A DNA stretch of 64,000 nt from Microbacteriaceae bacterium. GTDB lineage: Bacteria; Actinomycetota; Actinomycetes; Actinomycetales; Microbacteriaceae. This document shows positions 21,600 to 30,304 of this stretch, in pieces; positions within the stretch are counted from its first letter, which is position 1, and each line of letters begins with the position of its first letter. The notes beneath the pieces are model-generated. The model ran no database searches. It had not been told where the DNA came from and was given only the letters and a program-made list of their open reading frames with translations. Where the stretch lies: positions 103,880 to 167,879 of the forward strand of contig JAODAR010000011.1 of the NCBI GenBank assembly GCA_025463545.1, given 5' to 3'. The position numbers and the translations under genes were made by a program.

Positions 21600-21994
21600 G
21601 TTCATTCTGATGGCCCAGCCGGAGCCGGCCAGGGTGCGCCGGGTGCGGAGCTTCTCGCCCAGCCGCACCCGCTTCCCAATCGTCGCCGCGGAGGCCAGGG
21701 TGACCCGCTCCAACAGTTCCGTCGCCGACCGGCAGCCCTTCCTGGCCGACAACCGGGCGGTGTCCAGGTCCGGCCGGGACCGGTCGGCGACTTCCGCGGC
21801 CGCGGCGACCCGGAGCGCGTCAACCAGCCGCCCCACCCGCTCCGCGACACCGGCCGGCCCGAGCAGGTCCGCATCGGACAACCCCCCGACCGGGCCGGGA
21901 CCTCCGACAGGGCCTCACCGGCGGCAGCCAGACACTCCGCCCAGCCCGGCCGGCGCTCCGCCGGCCTCTCCAGCAATTCCGCGGGAGAACTCAT
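21600..21994 (-). pseudogene. DUF222 (HNH endonuclease N-terminal) remnant, frameshifted and truncated
   Basis: A start with good context (ATG 21994, GGAGG eight bases upstream) opens SSPAELLERPAERRPGWAEC and SEVPARSG. Then the frame shifts at a run of six C on the plus strand (21882-21887), and the DUF222 pattern resumes in the next frame as DADLLGPAGVAERVGRLVDALRVAAAAEVADRSRPDL, ARLSARKGCRSATELLERV and KRVRLGEKLRTRRTLAGSG. Nothing of the rest of DUF222 or the HNH domain follows. The remaining intergenic sequence (21438-21599 and 21995-22261) holds no gene that I recognise. Confidence 0.8.
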
Positions 21995-22261
21995 CTCATT
22001 CGCCTCCACAGTGACCCGCCCAACCCCGTTATTGAGCTTGTCTCGGCTCTACGGAACACCACCGACATTCCAGCGGCGGAGGCCAACCCGCGGGGCCAAA
22101 CTGTGGAAACTCCGACACCGCGACCGCCTGTTAGGGGATCCGAAGCCGCGGCGCCATCCACAACACAGCGTCATCGCGTTCAAATATGCTGCGCCGCGGA
22201 ACACAGCGCAACGCATCCAGCTCGAAGCGGCACTGGCCTAACGCGGCGCTAGCCTGAGAGC

Positions 22262-23299
22262 GTGCAACTTACAGCGACCCTACGATCCAGCAGCCGGGTC
22301 CCGTTTCTGCAAGCCGTCAAGACCTCGGTCGCCACGATTCTCGCGTGGCTGATCGCCCAGGCGCTCCTTCCAACTGAACTGCCGATCTTCGCCGCCATCG
22401 CCGCACTGCTGGTGGTGCAGCCAAGCATCAACCAAACCGTCGGCAAAGCGGTCGAACGAAGCCTCGGCGTGATCGGCGGAGTGCTCGTGGCCTTCGGGGT
22501 CGGCTTGCTGTTCGGGCAGTCGAGCTGGATCGTGCTGCTGACGATCGTGCTCTGCATCCTGCTGGCGTGGGCGCTGCGCCTGGCTCCCGGTTCATCGAAC
22601 CAGATTCCTATCAGCGCGATGCTGGTGCTGTCGATCGGAGCAGCAACGCCGAACTACGCCGTCGATCGGATCATCGAAACCGTGATCGGGGCTGGCATCG
22701 CACTCATCGTGAACCTCGTCATCGTGCCGCCGGTGCTACTGGCACCCGCCCACGACGCTGTGACCCTGCTGGCGACCGAAGTCGCCGATACCCTCGACCG
22801 GGTGGCCCTGGGGCTTCGCACGCCGCAGACGGTGGCTCAGCTTGAGGAGATGATGATCAAGGCCAGGCTGCTGCGGCCGATGCTCGACGCCGGCGACAAG
22901 GCCATCACCCAAGCGGAGGAGAGCCTCACCCTCAACCCGCGGCAGGCAAAGCTACGCCGCCAGCTCGACGCCGACATCGAGATGCAGAAGCGGCTACGCC
23001 CGCTTGTCACTCGTGCGATCGGCATGTCGCGGGCGCTCCGCGACCACTACGACGACTCCTTGCGCAATGAGCCCACTGTGCAGGCGGTGTCAACCGAGCT
23101 CAGCCGAGCGGCCCACGATCTACGGATCAGGACGCGCCAGGGCGGTACAGCGCCCCATGAGGCGACAACGGATGCCCAGGACGAGATGGTCCTGACGGCT
23201 CCGCTGCGGATTGCAACGCCGCATCCGCAGCACTGGATCTTGGTCGGCTCGCTGATGGAGGACCTGCGGCGAGTGCGCGAGGAAATCGTCGGCGAGTGA
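22262..23299 (+). CDS. FUSC family / aromatic acid exporter-like membrane protein
   Basis: A 345-aa protein. About 165 N-terminal residues form six hydrophobic segments (VPFLQAVKTSVATILAWLIAQALL, IFAAIAALLVVQPS, LGVIGGVLVAFGVGLLFG, WIVLLTIVLCILLAWAL, ISAMLVLSIGA, VIGAGIALIVNLVIVPPVLL), and the second half is a helical cytosolic domain. The QPSINQTVGKAVERSLGVIGG block is typical of the FUSC/ArAE fold (fusaric acid resistance and aromatic acid efflux). GTG start. Substrate unknown; a link to the phenylacetate genes 10 kb away is only speculative. Converges on the YceI gene across a hairpin. Confidence 0.87.
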   Translation: MQLTATLRSSSRVPFLQAVKTSVATILAWLIAQALLPTELPIFAAIAALLVVQPSINQTVGKAVERSLGVIGGVLVAFGVGLLFGQSSWIVLLTIVLCILLAWALRLAPGSSNQIPISAMLVLSIGAATPNYAVDRIIETVIGAGIALIVNLVIVPPVLLAPAHDAVTLLATEVADTLDRVALGLRTPQTVAQLEEMMIKARLLRPMLDAGDKAITQAEESLTLNPRQAKLRRQLDADIEMQKRLRPLVTRAIGMSRALRDHYDDSLRNEPTVQAVSTELSRAAHDLRIRTRQGGTAPHEATTDAQDEMVLTAPLRIATPHPQHWILVGSLMEDLRRVREEIVGE

Positions 23300-23365
23300 C
23301 GCGGTGAGATTGCCGGTCAGGGTGAACCAACAGCGTCAACGCAAACGACCAGCGTAAAGGCAAAC

Positions 23366-23392
23366 GACCGCGGTGGCAGCGCCACCGCGGTC
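23366..23392. terminator. Bidirectional hairpin terminator between FUSC and YceI genes
   Basis: Two perfect 12-base arms (GACCGCGGTGGC / GCCACCGCGGTC) flank a 3-base loop, placed between two convergent stop codons (23299 and 23407). The geometry fits a shared transcription terminator, though no strong U tract follows on either strand. Confidence 0.75.
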
Positions 23393-23406
23393 GAGCACAG
23401 GGAAGA

Positions 23407-23970
23407 TTACGCCTGGTTGAGAACTGCCTGCAGCTCAATGGTGATGGTCACCTTGTCGCCGAGCAGAACGCCGCCGGTTTCGAGGGCTGCGTTGTAGGTG
23501 AGGCCGAAGTCTTCGCGGTTGATCTCGGTCTTCGCGGTTGCGCCGCCCTTGTAGTTGCCGTAGGGGTCGCCGCCGAAGCCGCCAAATTCGAATTCGAACG
23601 TGACCGGCTTGGTGATTCCCTTGATGGTGAGGTCGCCATCGACGAGGAACTCGCCCTTGACCTCGCGCACACCGGTCGACACGAAGTCGATGGTCGGGTA
23701 CGTCTCAGCTTCGAAGAAGTCACCGGTGCGGAGGTGACCGTCGCGGTTGGGCTCGTTGGTGTTGATCGACGCCACAACGGCGTGGGCGGTCACGCTCGAG
23801 TCGAGCGGGTTCTCACCGGTCACGAAGGTAGCCGAGAACTGCTCGAACTTGCCCTTGACCTTGCTGATCATGATGTGACGAATGCTGAAGCCGACCTCGC
23901 TGTGCGTGGGGTCGATGGTCCAGGTGCCGGCGCGGTAGCCGGGAATGGCGGTGGTGACGGTGTCGCTCAT
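23407..23970 (-). CDS. YceI family lipid-binding protein
   Basis: A 187-aa protein with the complete YceI/polyisoprenoid-binding lipocalin-like domain: AGTWTIDPTHSEVGFSIRH, VKGKFEQFSATFVTGENPLDSSVTAHAVVASINT, RDGHLRTGDFFEAETYPTIDFVST, then the C-terminal GDKVTITIELQAVL. There is no signal peptide, so it is probably cytosolic, unlike E. coli YceI. The family binds isoprenoid or amide lipids and is often stress-induced. The AT-richer 300 bases upstream (23971-24286) separate it from the divergent oxygenase gene and hold both promoters but no gene. Confidence 0.94.
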   Translation of the reverse strand: MSDTVTTAIPGYRAGTWTIDPTHSEVGFSIRHIMISKVKGKFEQFSATFVTGENPLDSSVTAHAVVASINTNEPNRDGHLRTGDFFEAETYPTIDFVSTGVREVKGEFLVDGDLTIKGITKPVTFEFEFGGFGGDPYGNYKGGATAKTEINREDFGLTYNAALETGGVLLGDKVTITIELQAVLNQA

Positions 23971-24286
23971 GCGATCTCCTCTGATTGGGAAAGTAGGCGG
24001 GCACGATTCATGCCACCGGTATATGCAAGTGCATACAGCTCCGTACTATTCCGGATCTGCGAATCTTTTTCCACAGCTGTCCAGTCTGGTCGGACTGGCT
24101 CCGGCGAAGTGCTAACGGCGGCCTTGCGTCGTCATTGACCACAGCTTCCGGGATCCGCCAGGATGTGACGGCCGCTTCAATCCCGCCCCCACCAGCGCGC
24201 GGAAAATAGCCATCAGCCGATCCTAACCCGATGGTCTGCGAACTCTCGGCGGTAGTGGCTAGGCTCTCGCAGCGAAAGGAGTCCCC

Positions 24287-25090
24287 GTGCGCCTGTCCGA
24301 CCTCGCTTCCGAAGCGGTACTGATCGCCGGCGGCGGCCGCGCCATCCTGCTGCAGATCGCCGACCTGGCCGTCGGTCACGGCGTCGCCGATCACAGCGAT
24401 TTCGCTTCACGACCGCTCGACCGGCTGCACGCGACTCTGACCTTTGTTTACGCTGTCGCCTGCGGAACGCCGGATGACGTCGAGATAGTCCGGCGCCGGG
24501 TCGACCGTGCGCACGGGCCCGTGCACGGAGCCGGCGGCGCCAGCTCCCCTGCCTACAACGCCTTCGACCCCCAACTGCAGCTGTGGGTGGCGGCCACCCT
24601 GTACGACTCGGCGATGGCAGTGCATGAACTGGTCTTCGGCCCGCCCGCCGATTCGGACGCGGACACCATCTACGCGCAATACGCCGACCTCGGAACTGCG
24701 TTACAGATGCCTGCGGCCCTGTGGCCGCGCGACCGGGCAGCGTTCAACCGATACTGGCAGGAACGCATCTCCGAGCTGACGACGGATGCCGCCACACGGG
24801 CTGTCGTGCACCAGCTCCTGTATCCGCGCACCGGCCCCGTGCTGCTTCGCGCGGCCATGCCGCTCGGTCGGCTGGTGACCGTCGGCCTTCTGCCGGCCCC
24901 GGTGCGGCAGCTTTACGGGCTCTCGTGGAACAGGACGCTTCAGAAGCGGTTCGACCGTACGTTCCGTCTCATCGTCGCCGTGTATCCACGGCTCCCGCGT
25001 CGACTCCGGCACGGGCCGAAGGACCACTATCTGCGCGCGTTGCGTGACTCCGCGGCGGCAAGCGGCACGGTGCAGCAGTCCAGCGCGTGA
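24287..25090 (+). CDS. Oxygenase MpaB family protein (DUF2236)
   Basis: A 267-aa protein of the DUF2236/latex-clearing protein superfamily, heme-dependent oxygenases such as Lcp and MpaB'. Family blocks are AILLQIADLAVGHGVADHSDF, PLDRLHATLTFVYAVACGT, VHGAGGASSPAYNAFDPQLQLWVAATLYDSAM and WPRDRAAFNRYWQERI. A candidate heme-ligand His is the conserved HG of the second block (family knowledge). GTG 24287 with GAAAGGA just upstream. Substrate unknown. Ends 24 bases before the convergent coiled-coil gene. Confidence 0.85.
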   Translation: MRLSDLASEAVLIAGGGRAILLQIADLAVGHGVADHSDFASRPLDRLHATLTFVYAVACGTPDDVEIVRRRVDRAHGPVHGAGGASSPAYNAFDPQLQLWVAATLYDSAMAVHELVFGPPADSDADTIYAQYADLGTALQMPAALWPRDRAAFNRYWQERISELTTDAATRAVVHQLLYPRTGPVLLRAAMPLGRLVTVGLLPAPVRQLYGLSWNRTLQKRFDRTFRLIVAVYPRLPRRLRHGPKDHYLRALRDSAAASGTVQQSSA

Positions 25091-25113
25091 TTGTTGAAGG
25101 CCATTTCGGCATC

Positions 25114-26070
25114 TCACTCGAGCGAGTGAAGCCGGTCCCTGGCTCGGCGCTCCCGTGCCAGTGCGGTGTCAGCCCTGTCTGCGGCGCTGGCCCGGTCGCG
25201 CTCAAGCCGGTCTGCTTCACGCTCGAGCGCGGCGATACCGGCACGAACTTCAGCGGCCTTCTTCTCCAGGTCGGTCAGTTCGACTTCAAGCTGGTTGCGA
25301 CGAGGCGTGAGAGCATCTATCCGCTCGTCCAGGTCCGTCAGCCGCGCCTCAGCTTCCTCTGACCGCTGCGCGGCCTCGTCAGCGGCGCGTTGCGCCTCCG
25401 CCCTGCGCTCCGCAGCAGCCTTCTCCCGGGCGGCGCGGCCTCGCGCGGCGGCAGAGTCATCGCCTTCGACGGTGACACGCCGGGCGTCGCCCTTCGCGTC
25501 TTGTGCGGCATTGCCCGGCCTGGCGGCCTTCCTCGCGGTGAGCTTCCGCGTCTCGCCCACGGCCAGCGGGATCGCCACTGCATCAGTCAGGTCCACGGGC
25601 TCGAGCCCGGTCGACGCCAGCGGATGGGTGAGACAGCCAGTGCGGACCGCTGCTTCGGCCTCCGGATCGGCCAGGGCCGCCTGCAGGGTCTGTTCCACCT
25701 CGCCGATTGCAGATGCGCTGACCTTCATGCCGTGGTTCTCGGCCACGGCTGTCCCCTTCCGCGCGACTGCCGCGACCAGCTCTTGCCTGGCCCGGCCCAG
25801 ACGCTGCAGTTCGCGTCGGTCGAGGTCCTCCTGTGCTGCCCGCAGTTCAGAGCCCAGCCCGAACAACTGCTCCAACTCGTCGGAACGCTCGCGCATCAGC
25901 AGGTTGACAACCGCGGCACTCGTCGACGGTTTTGACAGGCCGCCGATGATCTTCGCCAGATCAGCCTCCCCGCTGCTGCGGGCCTCTTTCGCGCGTGCGG
26001 TCCGAGCGGCCGTGAACTCAGCGGGAACGAGCCCGTAGAGTTCCGCGGCGACATCCGGCAGCTCCAGCAT
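25114..26070 (-). CDS. Coiled-coil protein of unknown function
   Basis: A 318-aa, highly charged, Ala-rich protein. Residues 1-140 are helical (LYGLVPAEFTAARTARAKEARSSGEADLAKII is a conserved-looking start), and residues 195-318 are a near-continuous coiled coil (ARGRAAREKAAAERRAEAQRAADEAAQRSEEAEARL and onward) with heptad-like spacing. No catalytic motif, signal peptide or membrane segment. I do not recognise a named family; similar proteins occur as conserved hypotheticals in actinobacteria. It is divergent from the nitronate monooxygenase gene and probably structural or a partner-binding protein (inference). Confidence 0.75.
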   Translation of the reverse strand: MLELPDVAAELYGLVPAEFTAARTARAKEARSSGEADLAKIIGGLSKPSTSAAVVNLLMRERSDELEQLFGLGSELRAAQEDLDRRELQRLGRARQELVAAVARKGTAVAENHGMKVSASAIGEVEQTLQAALADPEAEAAVRTGCLTHPLASTGLEPVDLTDAVAIPLAVGETRKLTARKAARPGNAAQDAKGDARRVTVEGDDSAAARGRAAREKAAAERRAEAQRAADEAAQRSEEAEARLTDLDERIDALTPRRNQLEVELTDLEKKAAEVRAGIAALEREADRLERDRASAADRADTALARERRARDRLHSLE

Positions 26071-26150
26071 GACGGCACCTTACCGGTCAAATCATCGAGC
26101 CGCATCGTCAACGCAGACCATAGAGTCGAAGCAGAGTCGAAGGGACCACC

Positions 26151-27245
26151 ATGACCGGCACGACGTCGAACGACTGGCGCACCACTCCACTGACCGAGCT
26201 CCTCGGCTTGCGCGTGCCGATCGTGCAGGGCCCCTTCGGCGGCGCCTCCTCCGTGCCGCTGGCTGCGGCGGTCAGCAACGCCGGCGGGCTCGGGTCATTC
26301 GGCCTCTACGGATACGACGCCCAGCGGATCCGTGACACCGCCGCGCAACTGCGCAGGTCCACCGACGGCCCGTTCAACCTCAACCTCTGGCTCGACCATG
26401 AGGACGCGGCATCCCTGCACCCCTCCGAAGCCGAGTTCGCCGAGTGGCTAGGGCCGCTGGTGCCCTACTTCACCGAACTCGGCGTTCCGCTCCCCACCTT
26501 GCCCACCCGGTTCCTGCCGACGTTCGAGGAACAGTTCGAGGCGCTGCTGGAGGCGCGCCCAGCGGTCGCGAGCTTCGTGTTCGGGATTCCGCCCGAGGCG
26601 GTGCTCCAGCGGTGCCGTGCGGCCGGCATCCGCACCCTGGCCTCGGCGACCACTGTGGAGGAGGCTGTCGCGCTCGACGCGGCCGAGGTTGACGCTATCG
26701 TGGCGACCGGCTTCGAAGCGGGAGGGCATCGGGTGTCATTCCTGCGAACGGCGGAGGAATCCCTCACCGGGCTATTCGCCCTGCTTCCCCAGGTGGTCGA
26801 CTCCGTGAGCATTCCGGTGATCGCGGCGGGTGGCATCGCCGACGGCCGCGGAATCGCCGCTGCCCTCACTCTCGGTGCCGATGCCGCTCTGCTCGGAACG
26901 GCGTTCCTCGCGACCGACGAATCGGTGGCCTCGCCCGTGCACAAGGCAGCGATTCACAGCGACGACGCCGCGCACACGGTGTTGACGCGCGCTTTCAGCG
27001 GACGGCTCGCCCGCGGCATCCCGAACCGCATGCAGCGCGAGCTCGAGGAGGTGAGCGCCAACCTGGCGCCGTTCCCGGTGCAGAACTGGCTCACAGCGCG
27101 GTTCAAGCCGATCGCCGCTGAGCTCGGAAACGGCGAACTGATGTCACTGTGGGCTGGGCAGTCCGCGCCGCTGGCCCGGGGCATCCCGGCTTCGGAACTC
27201 ATCGCGGCGCTCGTGAGCGAAACCGACGCCCTGCTCGGCCGCTGA
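26151..27245 (+). CDS. Nitronate monooxygenase (2-nitropropane dioxygenase family)
   Basis: A 364-aa FMN-dependent TIM-barrel enzyme. Visible motifs are VPIVQGPFGGASSVPLAAAVSNAGGLGSFG (FMN site), FVFGIPPEAVLQRC, VATGFEAGGHR (containing the usual catalytic His of class I enzymes) and VIAAGGIADGRGIAAALTLGADAALLGTAFLAT (phosphate binding). It oxidises alkyl nitronates such as propionate 3-nitronate; some family members act on other substrates. Complete and of normal length. The Lrp-like regulator follows 37 bases downstream on the same strand. Confidence 0.9.
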   Translation: MTGTTSNDWRTTPLTELLGLRVPIVQGPFGGASSVPLAAAVSNAGGLGSFGLYGYDAQRIRDTAAQLRRSTDGPFNLNLWLDHEDAASLHPSEAEFAEWLGPLVPYFTELGVPLPTLPTRFLPTFEEQFEALLEARPAVASFVFGIPPEAVLQRCRAAGIRTLASATTVEEAVALDAAEVDAIVATGFEAGGHRVSFLRTAEESLTGLFALLPQVVDSVSIPVIAAGGIADGRGIAAALTLGADAALLGTAFLATDESVASPVHKAAIHSDDAAHTVLTRAFSGRLARGIPNRMQRELEEVSANLAPFPVQNWLTARFKPIAAELGNGELMSLWAGQSAPLARGIPASELIAALVSETDALLGR

Positions 27246-27282
27246 CGATAGTCTGGAGCCCCCACACACCCTGAGGTTTTCA

Positions 27283-27825
27283 ATGACGCAACGCTCGGTG
27301 CCGCACGAGTCCGGCCAACGCCGCAGCTCCGGGACAGCCACTGGCGCACCGGGCAGCGGCGTGCTCGACAGCATCGACCGGCAGATCGTTGCCGAACTCG
27401 GCCGTGACGGCCGGCTGTCCATGCGCATGATCGCCGACCGGGTGCACATCTCGCGGACCGCCGCCCACACGCGCGTGCAGAAACTTGTGGAGCGTGGCGT
27501 GATCACCGGGTTCGGCGTGCAGGTCAACCGGAAATCACTCGGCCTGCACGTCTCGGCACTGGTCGTGGTGAAGATCGGCGACGTCTCCTGGACGGAAATC
27601 GCCGCCAAGCTCACCGCCCTGCCATTTGTTGAGAAGGCGCAGGCGGTGAGCGGCGACATCGACATCATCCTCACCGTGAGCGCGCCCGACCCTGAGCAGC
27701 TGAGCCAGGCGATCCTGCGTGACATCCACAGCATGAAGGGTGTGATTTCGACCCGGTCGCACCTGATCCTGGAGGAAATGCAGGGCCACGCGCCGTCCGC
27801 ATCGCTGGACAGTTGGCATAGGTAG
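27283..27825 (+). CDS. Lrp/AsnC family transcriptional regulator
   Basis: A 180-aa regulator. After about 25 disordered residues comes the winged helix (LDSIDRQIVAELGRDGRLSMRMIADRVHISRTAAHTRVQKLVERGVI), then the RAM ligand-binding domain (GLHVSALVVVKIGDV... SGDIDIILTVSAPDPEQLSQAILRDI). Lrp-type proteins sense amino acids; many control bkd (branched-chain ketoacid dehydrogenase) genes. Here the regulator directly precedes a 2-oxoacid dehydrogenase operon by about 110 bases, so control of that operon is a good working guess. No operator is assigned. Confidence 0.9.
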   Translation: MTQRSVPHESGQRRSSGTATGAPGSGVLDSIDRQIVAELGRDGRLSMRMIADRVHISRTAAHTRVQKLVERGVITGFGVQVNRKSLGLHVSALVVVKIGDVSWTEIAAKLTALPFVEKAQAVSGDIDIILTVSAPDPEQLSQAILRDIHSMKGVISTRSHLILEEMQGHAPSASLDSWHR

Positions 27826-27932
27826 CGCCCATTTCAGGGCCGTTCGGCACGGTGCGGACAGTGTTCGGGCCATTCGTACATATCTGCCGGCGTGACGTGG
27901 CCGATGCGGTCGGCGTGACGCACCATAGCGTC

Positions 27933-29288
27933 ATGAGTCTCAGTGTTGAGAAGCCGGGTGTCGAGGAACCGGGTGTCGCGAAGCCGCGTGTCTCGAATCC
28001 TGGCGGCGCGAAGAACGATGCCGCGAAGAACGATGCCGCGAAGAACGATGCCGCGACCGCGCCGATGGGCAGTTCGCCGGCTCCCGAACCGCTCCGTCTG
28101 ATCGACGAGACCGGCCACGCGGTCAGCCAGGTAGAGGTGGACCGTGCCGTCCTCGGCCAGGCTGCCTTCGGCCAGACCACCACCGGTGAGATCACCATGC
28201 CCGACGGCGCGACCCTGCTCTCCTTGTACCGCCAGATGGTCATCGCCCGCCGCTTCGACCAGCAGGTCACCGCGCTCACCCGGCAGGGTCGCCTCGCCAC
28301 CTATCCGTCCGCGCTCGGGCAGGAGGGCTGCGAGATCGCCGCCGTGGCCGCCCTGGCCGCCGGGGACTGGCTGTTCCCCACCTACCGTGACAGCATTGCC
28401 CTGCTCACCCGCGGGGTGAAACCGGAGCACATCCTCACCTCGTTCCGCGGCGACTGGCACAGCGGCTACGACTACCGCGAGCACCACATCGCCCCGCAGG
28501 CCACGCCGCTGGCCACCCAAGCGCTGCACGCGGTGGGCCTCGCCACCGCGTCCAAGCTCAAGCGAGACTCGACCGTCGCCCTGACCTTCCTCGGCGACGG
28601 CGCCACCAGCGAGGGCGACGCCCACGAAGCGTTCAACTTCGCCGCCGTCTGGCAGGCTCCGGTGGTCTTCGTGGTTCAGAACAACCAGTTCGCCATCAGC
28701 GTGCCGCTTGACAAGCAGATGCATTGCCGCACCATCGCCGACAAGGCCGTCGGCTACGGCATGCCCGGCTACTACGTTGACGGCAACGACGTGGCCGCCA
28801 TGTACGCGGTGATCTCCGCGGCCGTCGCCAACGCACGGAACGGCCACGGTCCCACCCTGATCGAGGGCCTCACCTACCGCATCGAAGCGCACACGAACTC
28901 CGACGACCCCACCCGCTACCGTGCCAGCAGTGAGGTCGAGGCCTGGAAGGGCAAGGACCCCATCCTGCGCCTCCAGAAGTACCTGTTGGCAGCTGGTCTG
29001 CTCTCCGATGCCGAACAGGCGGAGATAACGGATGCCGCCGAGCGGGTCGCCGCGGAGACCCGCGACTGCATGACCCGCGACGCAGTGATCGACCCGCTTG
29101 AACTGTTCGACCACCTCTATGCGACACCGCGGGCGGCCCTGGCCGAGCAGCGGGAGGCTCTGGCCGCGGAACTGGCAGAGCACGCGGCGCATGCAGCGCA
29201 TCCGACCGTCGGCGCTCCGGAAACCGGCACCGCTCCTCGAGGCGGCACCGTGGCATCCGTGGGACAGCAGGAGGGCCCCCGATCATGA
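27933..29288 (+). CDS. 2-oxoacid dehydrogenase E1 alpha subunit (branched-chain ketoacid or pyruvate type)
   Basis: A 451-aa TPP-dependent E1 alpha subunit. After a repetitive N-terminal tail come IARRFDQQVTALTRQGRLATYPSALGQEGCEIAA, WLFPTYRDSIALLTRGV and the TPP/Mg motif LGDGATSEGDAHEAFNFAAVWQAPVVFVVQNNQFAIS, then the phosphorylation-loop region YRIEAHTNSDDPTRYR. It decarboxylates a 2-oxoacid and passes the acyl group to E2. ATG 27933 is chosen because the longer frame lacks family sequence. The stop overlaps the E1 beta start by four bases (ATGA). The YR.E.HTNSDDPTRYR type and the Lrp neighbour favour branched-chain 2-oxoacids; pyruvate is possible. Confidence 0.92.
   Translation: MSLSVEKPGVEEPGVAKPRVSNPGGAKNDAAKNDAAKNDAATAPMGSSPAPEPLRLIDETGHAVSQVEVDRAVLGQAAFGQTTTGEITMPDGATLLSLYRQMVIARRFDQQVTALTRQGRLATYPSALGQEGCEIAAVAALAAGDWLFPTYRDSIALLTRGVKPEHILTSFRGDWHSGYDYREHHIAPQATPLATQALHAVGLATASKLKRDSTVALTFLGDGATSEGDAHEAFNFAAVWQAPVVFVVQNNQFAISVPLDKQMHCRTIADKAVGYGMPGYYVDGNDVAAMYAVISAAVANARNGHGPTLIEGLTYRIEAHTNSDDPTRYRASSEVEAWKGKDPILRLQKYLLAAGLLSDAEQAEITDAAERVAAETRDCMTRDAVIDPLELFDHLYATPRAALAEQREALAAELAEHAAHAAHPTVGAPETGTAPRGGTVASVGQQEGPRS
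27948..28052. repeat. 15-bp tandem repeats in the N-terminal tail of E1 alpha
   Basis: Two adjoining in-frame blocks. Imperfect units around GAGAAGCCGGGTGTC at 27948, 27963 and 27978 encode VEKPG/VEEPG/VAKPR. Perfect units GCGAAGAACGATGCC at 28008, 28023 and 28038 encode AKNDA three times. All are multiples of three, so length changes would keep the frame. Confidence 0.9.
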
Positions 29289-30304
29289 CCATGACGACAG
29301 CAGCGGCGCCCGCCGTCGCCCAGACTCCTCCGGCCGTGATCACCATGGCCGCCGCCCTGAACGCCGCGATCCACGACGCGATGGTCGCCGACCCCACCGT
29401 GGTGCTGTTCGGCGAAGACGTCGGGCCGCTCGGCGGTGTGTTCCGGGTCACAGACGGGCTCTACGCGGAATTCGGCGAGACGCGGGTGAGCGACTCGCCG
29501 CTGGCCGAGTCGGGCATCGTGGGCACGGCGATCGGCATGGCGATCTACGGCCTGCGCCCGGTGGTCGAGATGCAGTTCGACGCCTTCAGCTACCCCGCGT
29601 TCCAGCAGATCGTGTCGCACGTGGCAAAGATGCGCAACCGCACGCGCGGCAGGATCCAGCTGCCGATCGTGATCCGAATCCCCTACGCCGGTGACATCGG
29701 AGGCGTTGAGCACCACTCCGACTCCTCGGAGGCATACTGGTCCGCGACTCCCGGGCTCACCGTGGTCACGCCATCGAACCCCGCCGACGCGTACTCCATG
29801 CTGCGCGAGGCGATTGCGAGCGACGATCCGGTCATCTTCATGGAACCGAAGAGCCGCTACTGGATGAAGGACGAACTCAGCCTTCCGGTGCAGACCTCGC
29901 CGATGGACCGGGCCGTTGTTCTGCGCGAAGGCAACGACGTCACGCTGATCGCCTACGGCCCGACAGTCAGGACTGCTCTGGCCACCGCAGACCTCGCCGC
30001 CGAGGAGGGCCTGTCGGTGGAGGTGATCGACCTCCGCAGCCTGTCCCCGTTCGACGACCAGACGGTCAGCGACTCGGTGCGGAAGACCTCGCGCGCCGCG
30101 GTGATCCACGAGGCCGCTCAGTTCGGCGGCTATGGGGCCGAGGTCGCCGCCCGGCTGACTGAACGCAACTTCTTCTACCTGGCCGCGCCGATCCTCCGGA
30201 TCACCGGATTCGACATTCCTTACCCGTCACCCAAGCTCGAGGAGCACTTCCTGCCCACGCCCGACCGCATCCTCGCCGCCCTCAGCACATGGGAGTGGTC
30301 ATGA
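29285..30304 (+). CDS. 2-oxoacid dehydrogenase E1 beta subunit
   Basis: A 339-aa transketolase-like E1 beta subunit that pairs with the preceding alpha chain to form the alpha2beta2 E1. Motifs: VLFGEDVGPLGGVFRVTDGL, RVSDSPLAESGIVGTAIGMAIYGLRPVVEMQFDAF, RIPYAGDIGGVEHHSDSSEAYW, and the C-terminal swivel domain VEVIDLRSLSPFD with HEAAQFGGYGAEVAA. Four-base overlaps (ATGA) with both the upstream alpha gene and the downstream E2 gene show tight translational coupling. Complete. Confidence 0.94.
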   Translation: MTMTTAAAPAVAQTPPAVITMAAALNAAIHDAMVADPTVVLFGEDVGPLGGVFRVTDGLYAEFGETRVSDSPLAESGIVGTAIGMAIYGLRPVVEMQFDAFSYPAFQQIVSHVAKMRNRTRGRIQLPIVIRIPYAGDIGGVEHHSDSSEAYWSATPGLTVVTPSNPADAYSMLREAIASDDPVIFMEPKSRYWMKDELSLPVQTSPMDRAVVLREGNDVTLIAYGPTVRTALATADLAAEEGLSVEVIDLRSLSPFDDQTVSDSVRKTSRAAVIHEAAQFGGYGAEVAARLTERNFFYLAAPILRITGFDIPYPSPKLEEHFLPTPDRILAALSTWEWS

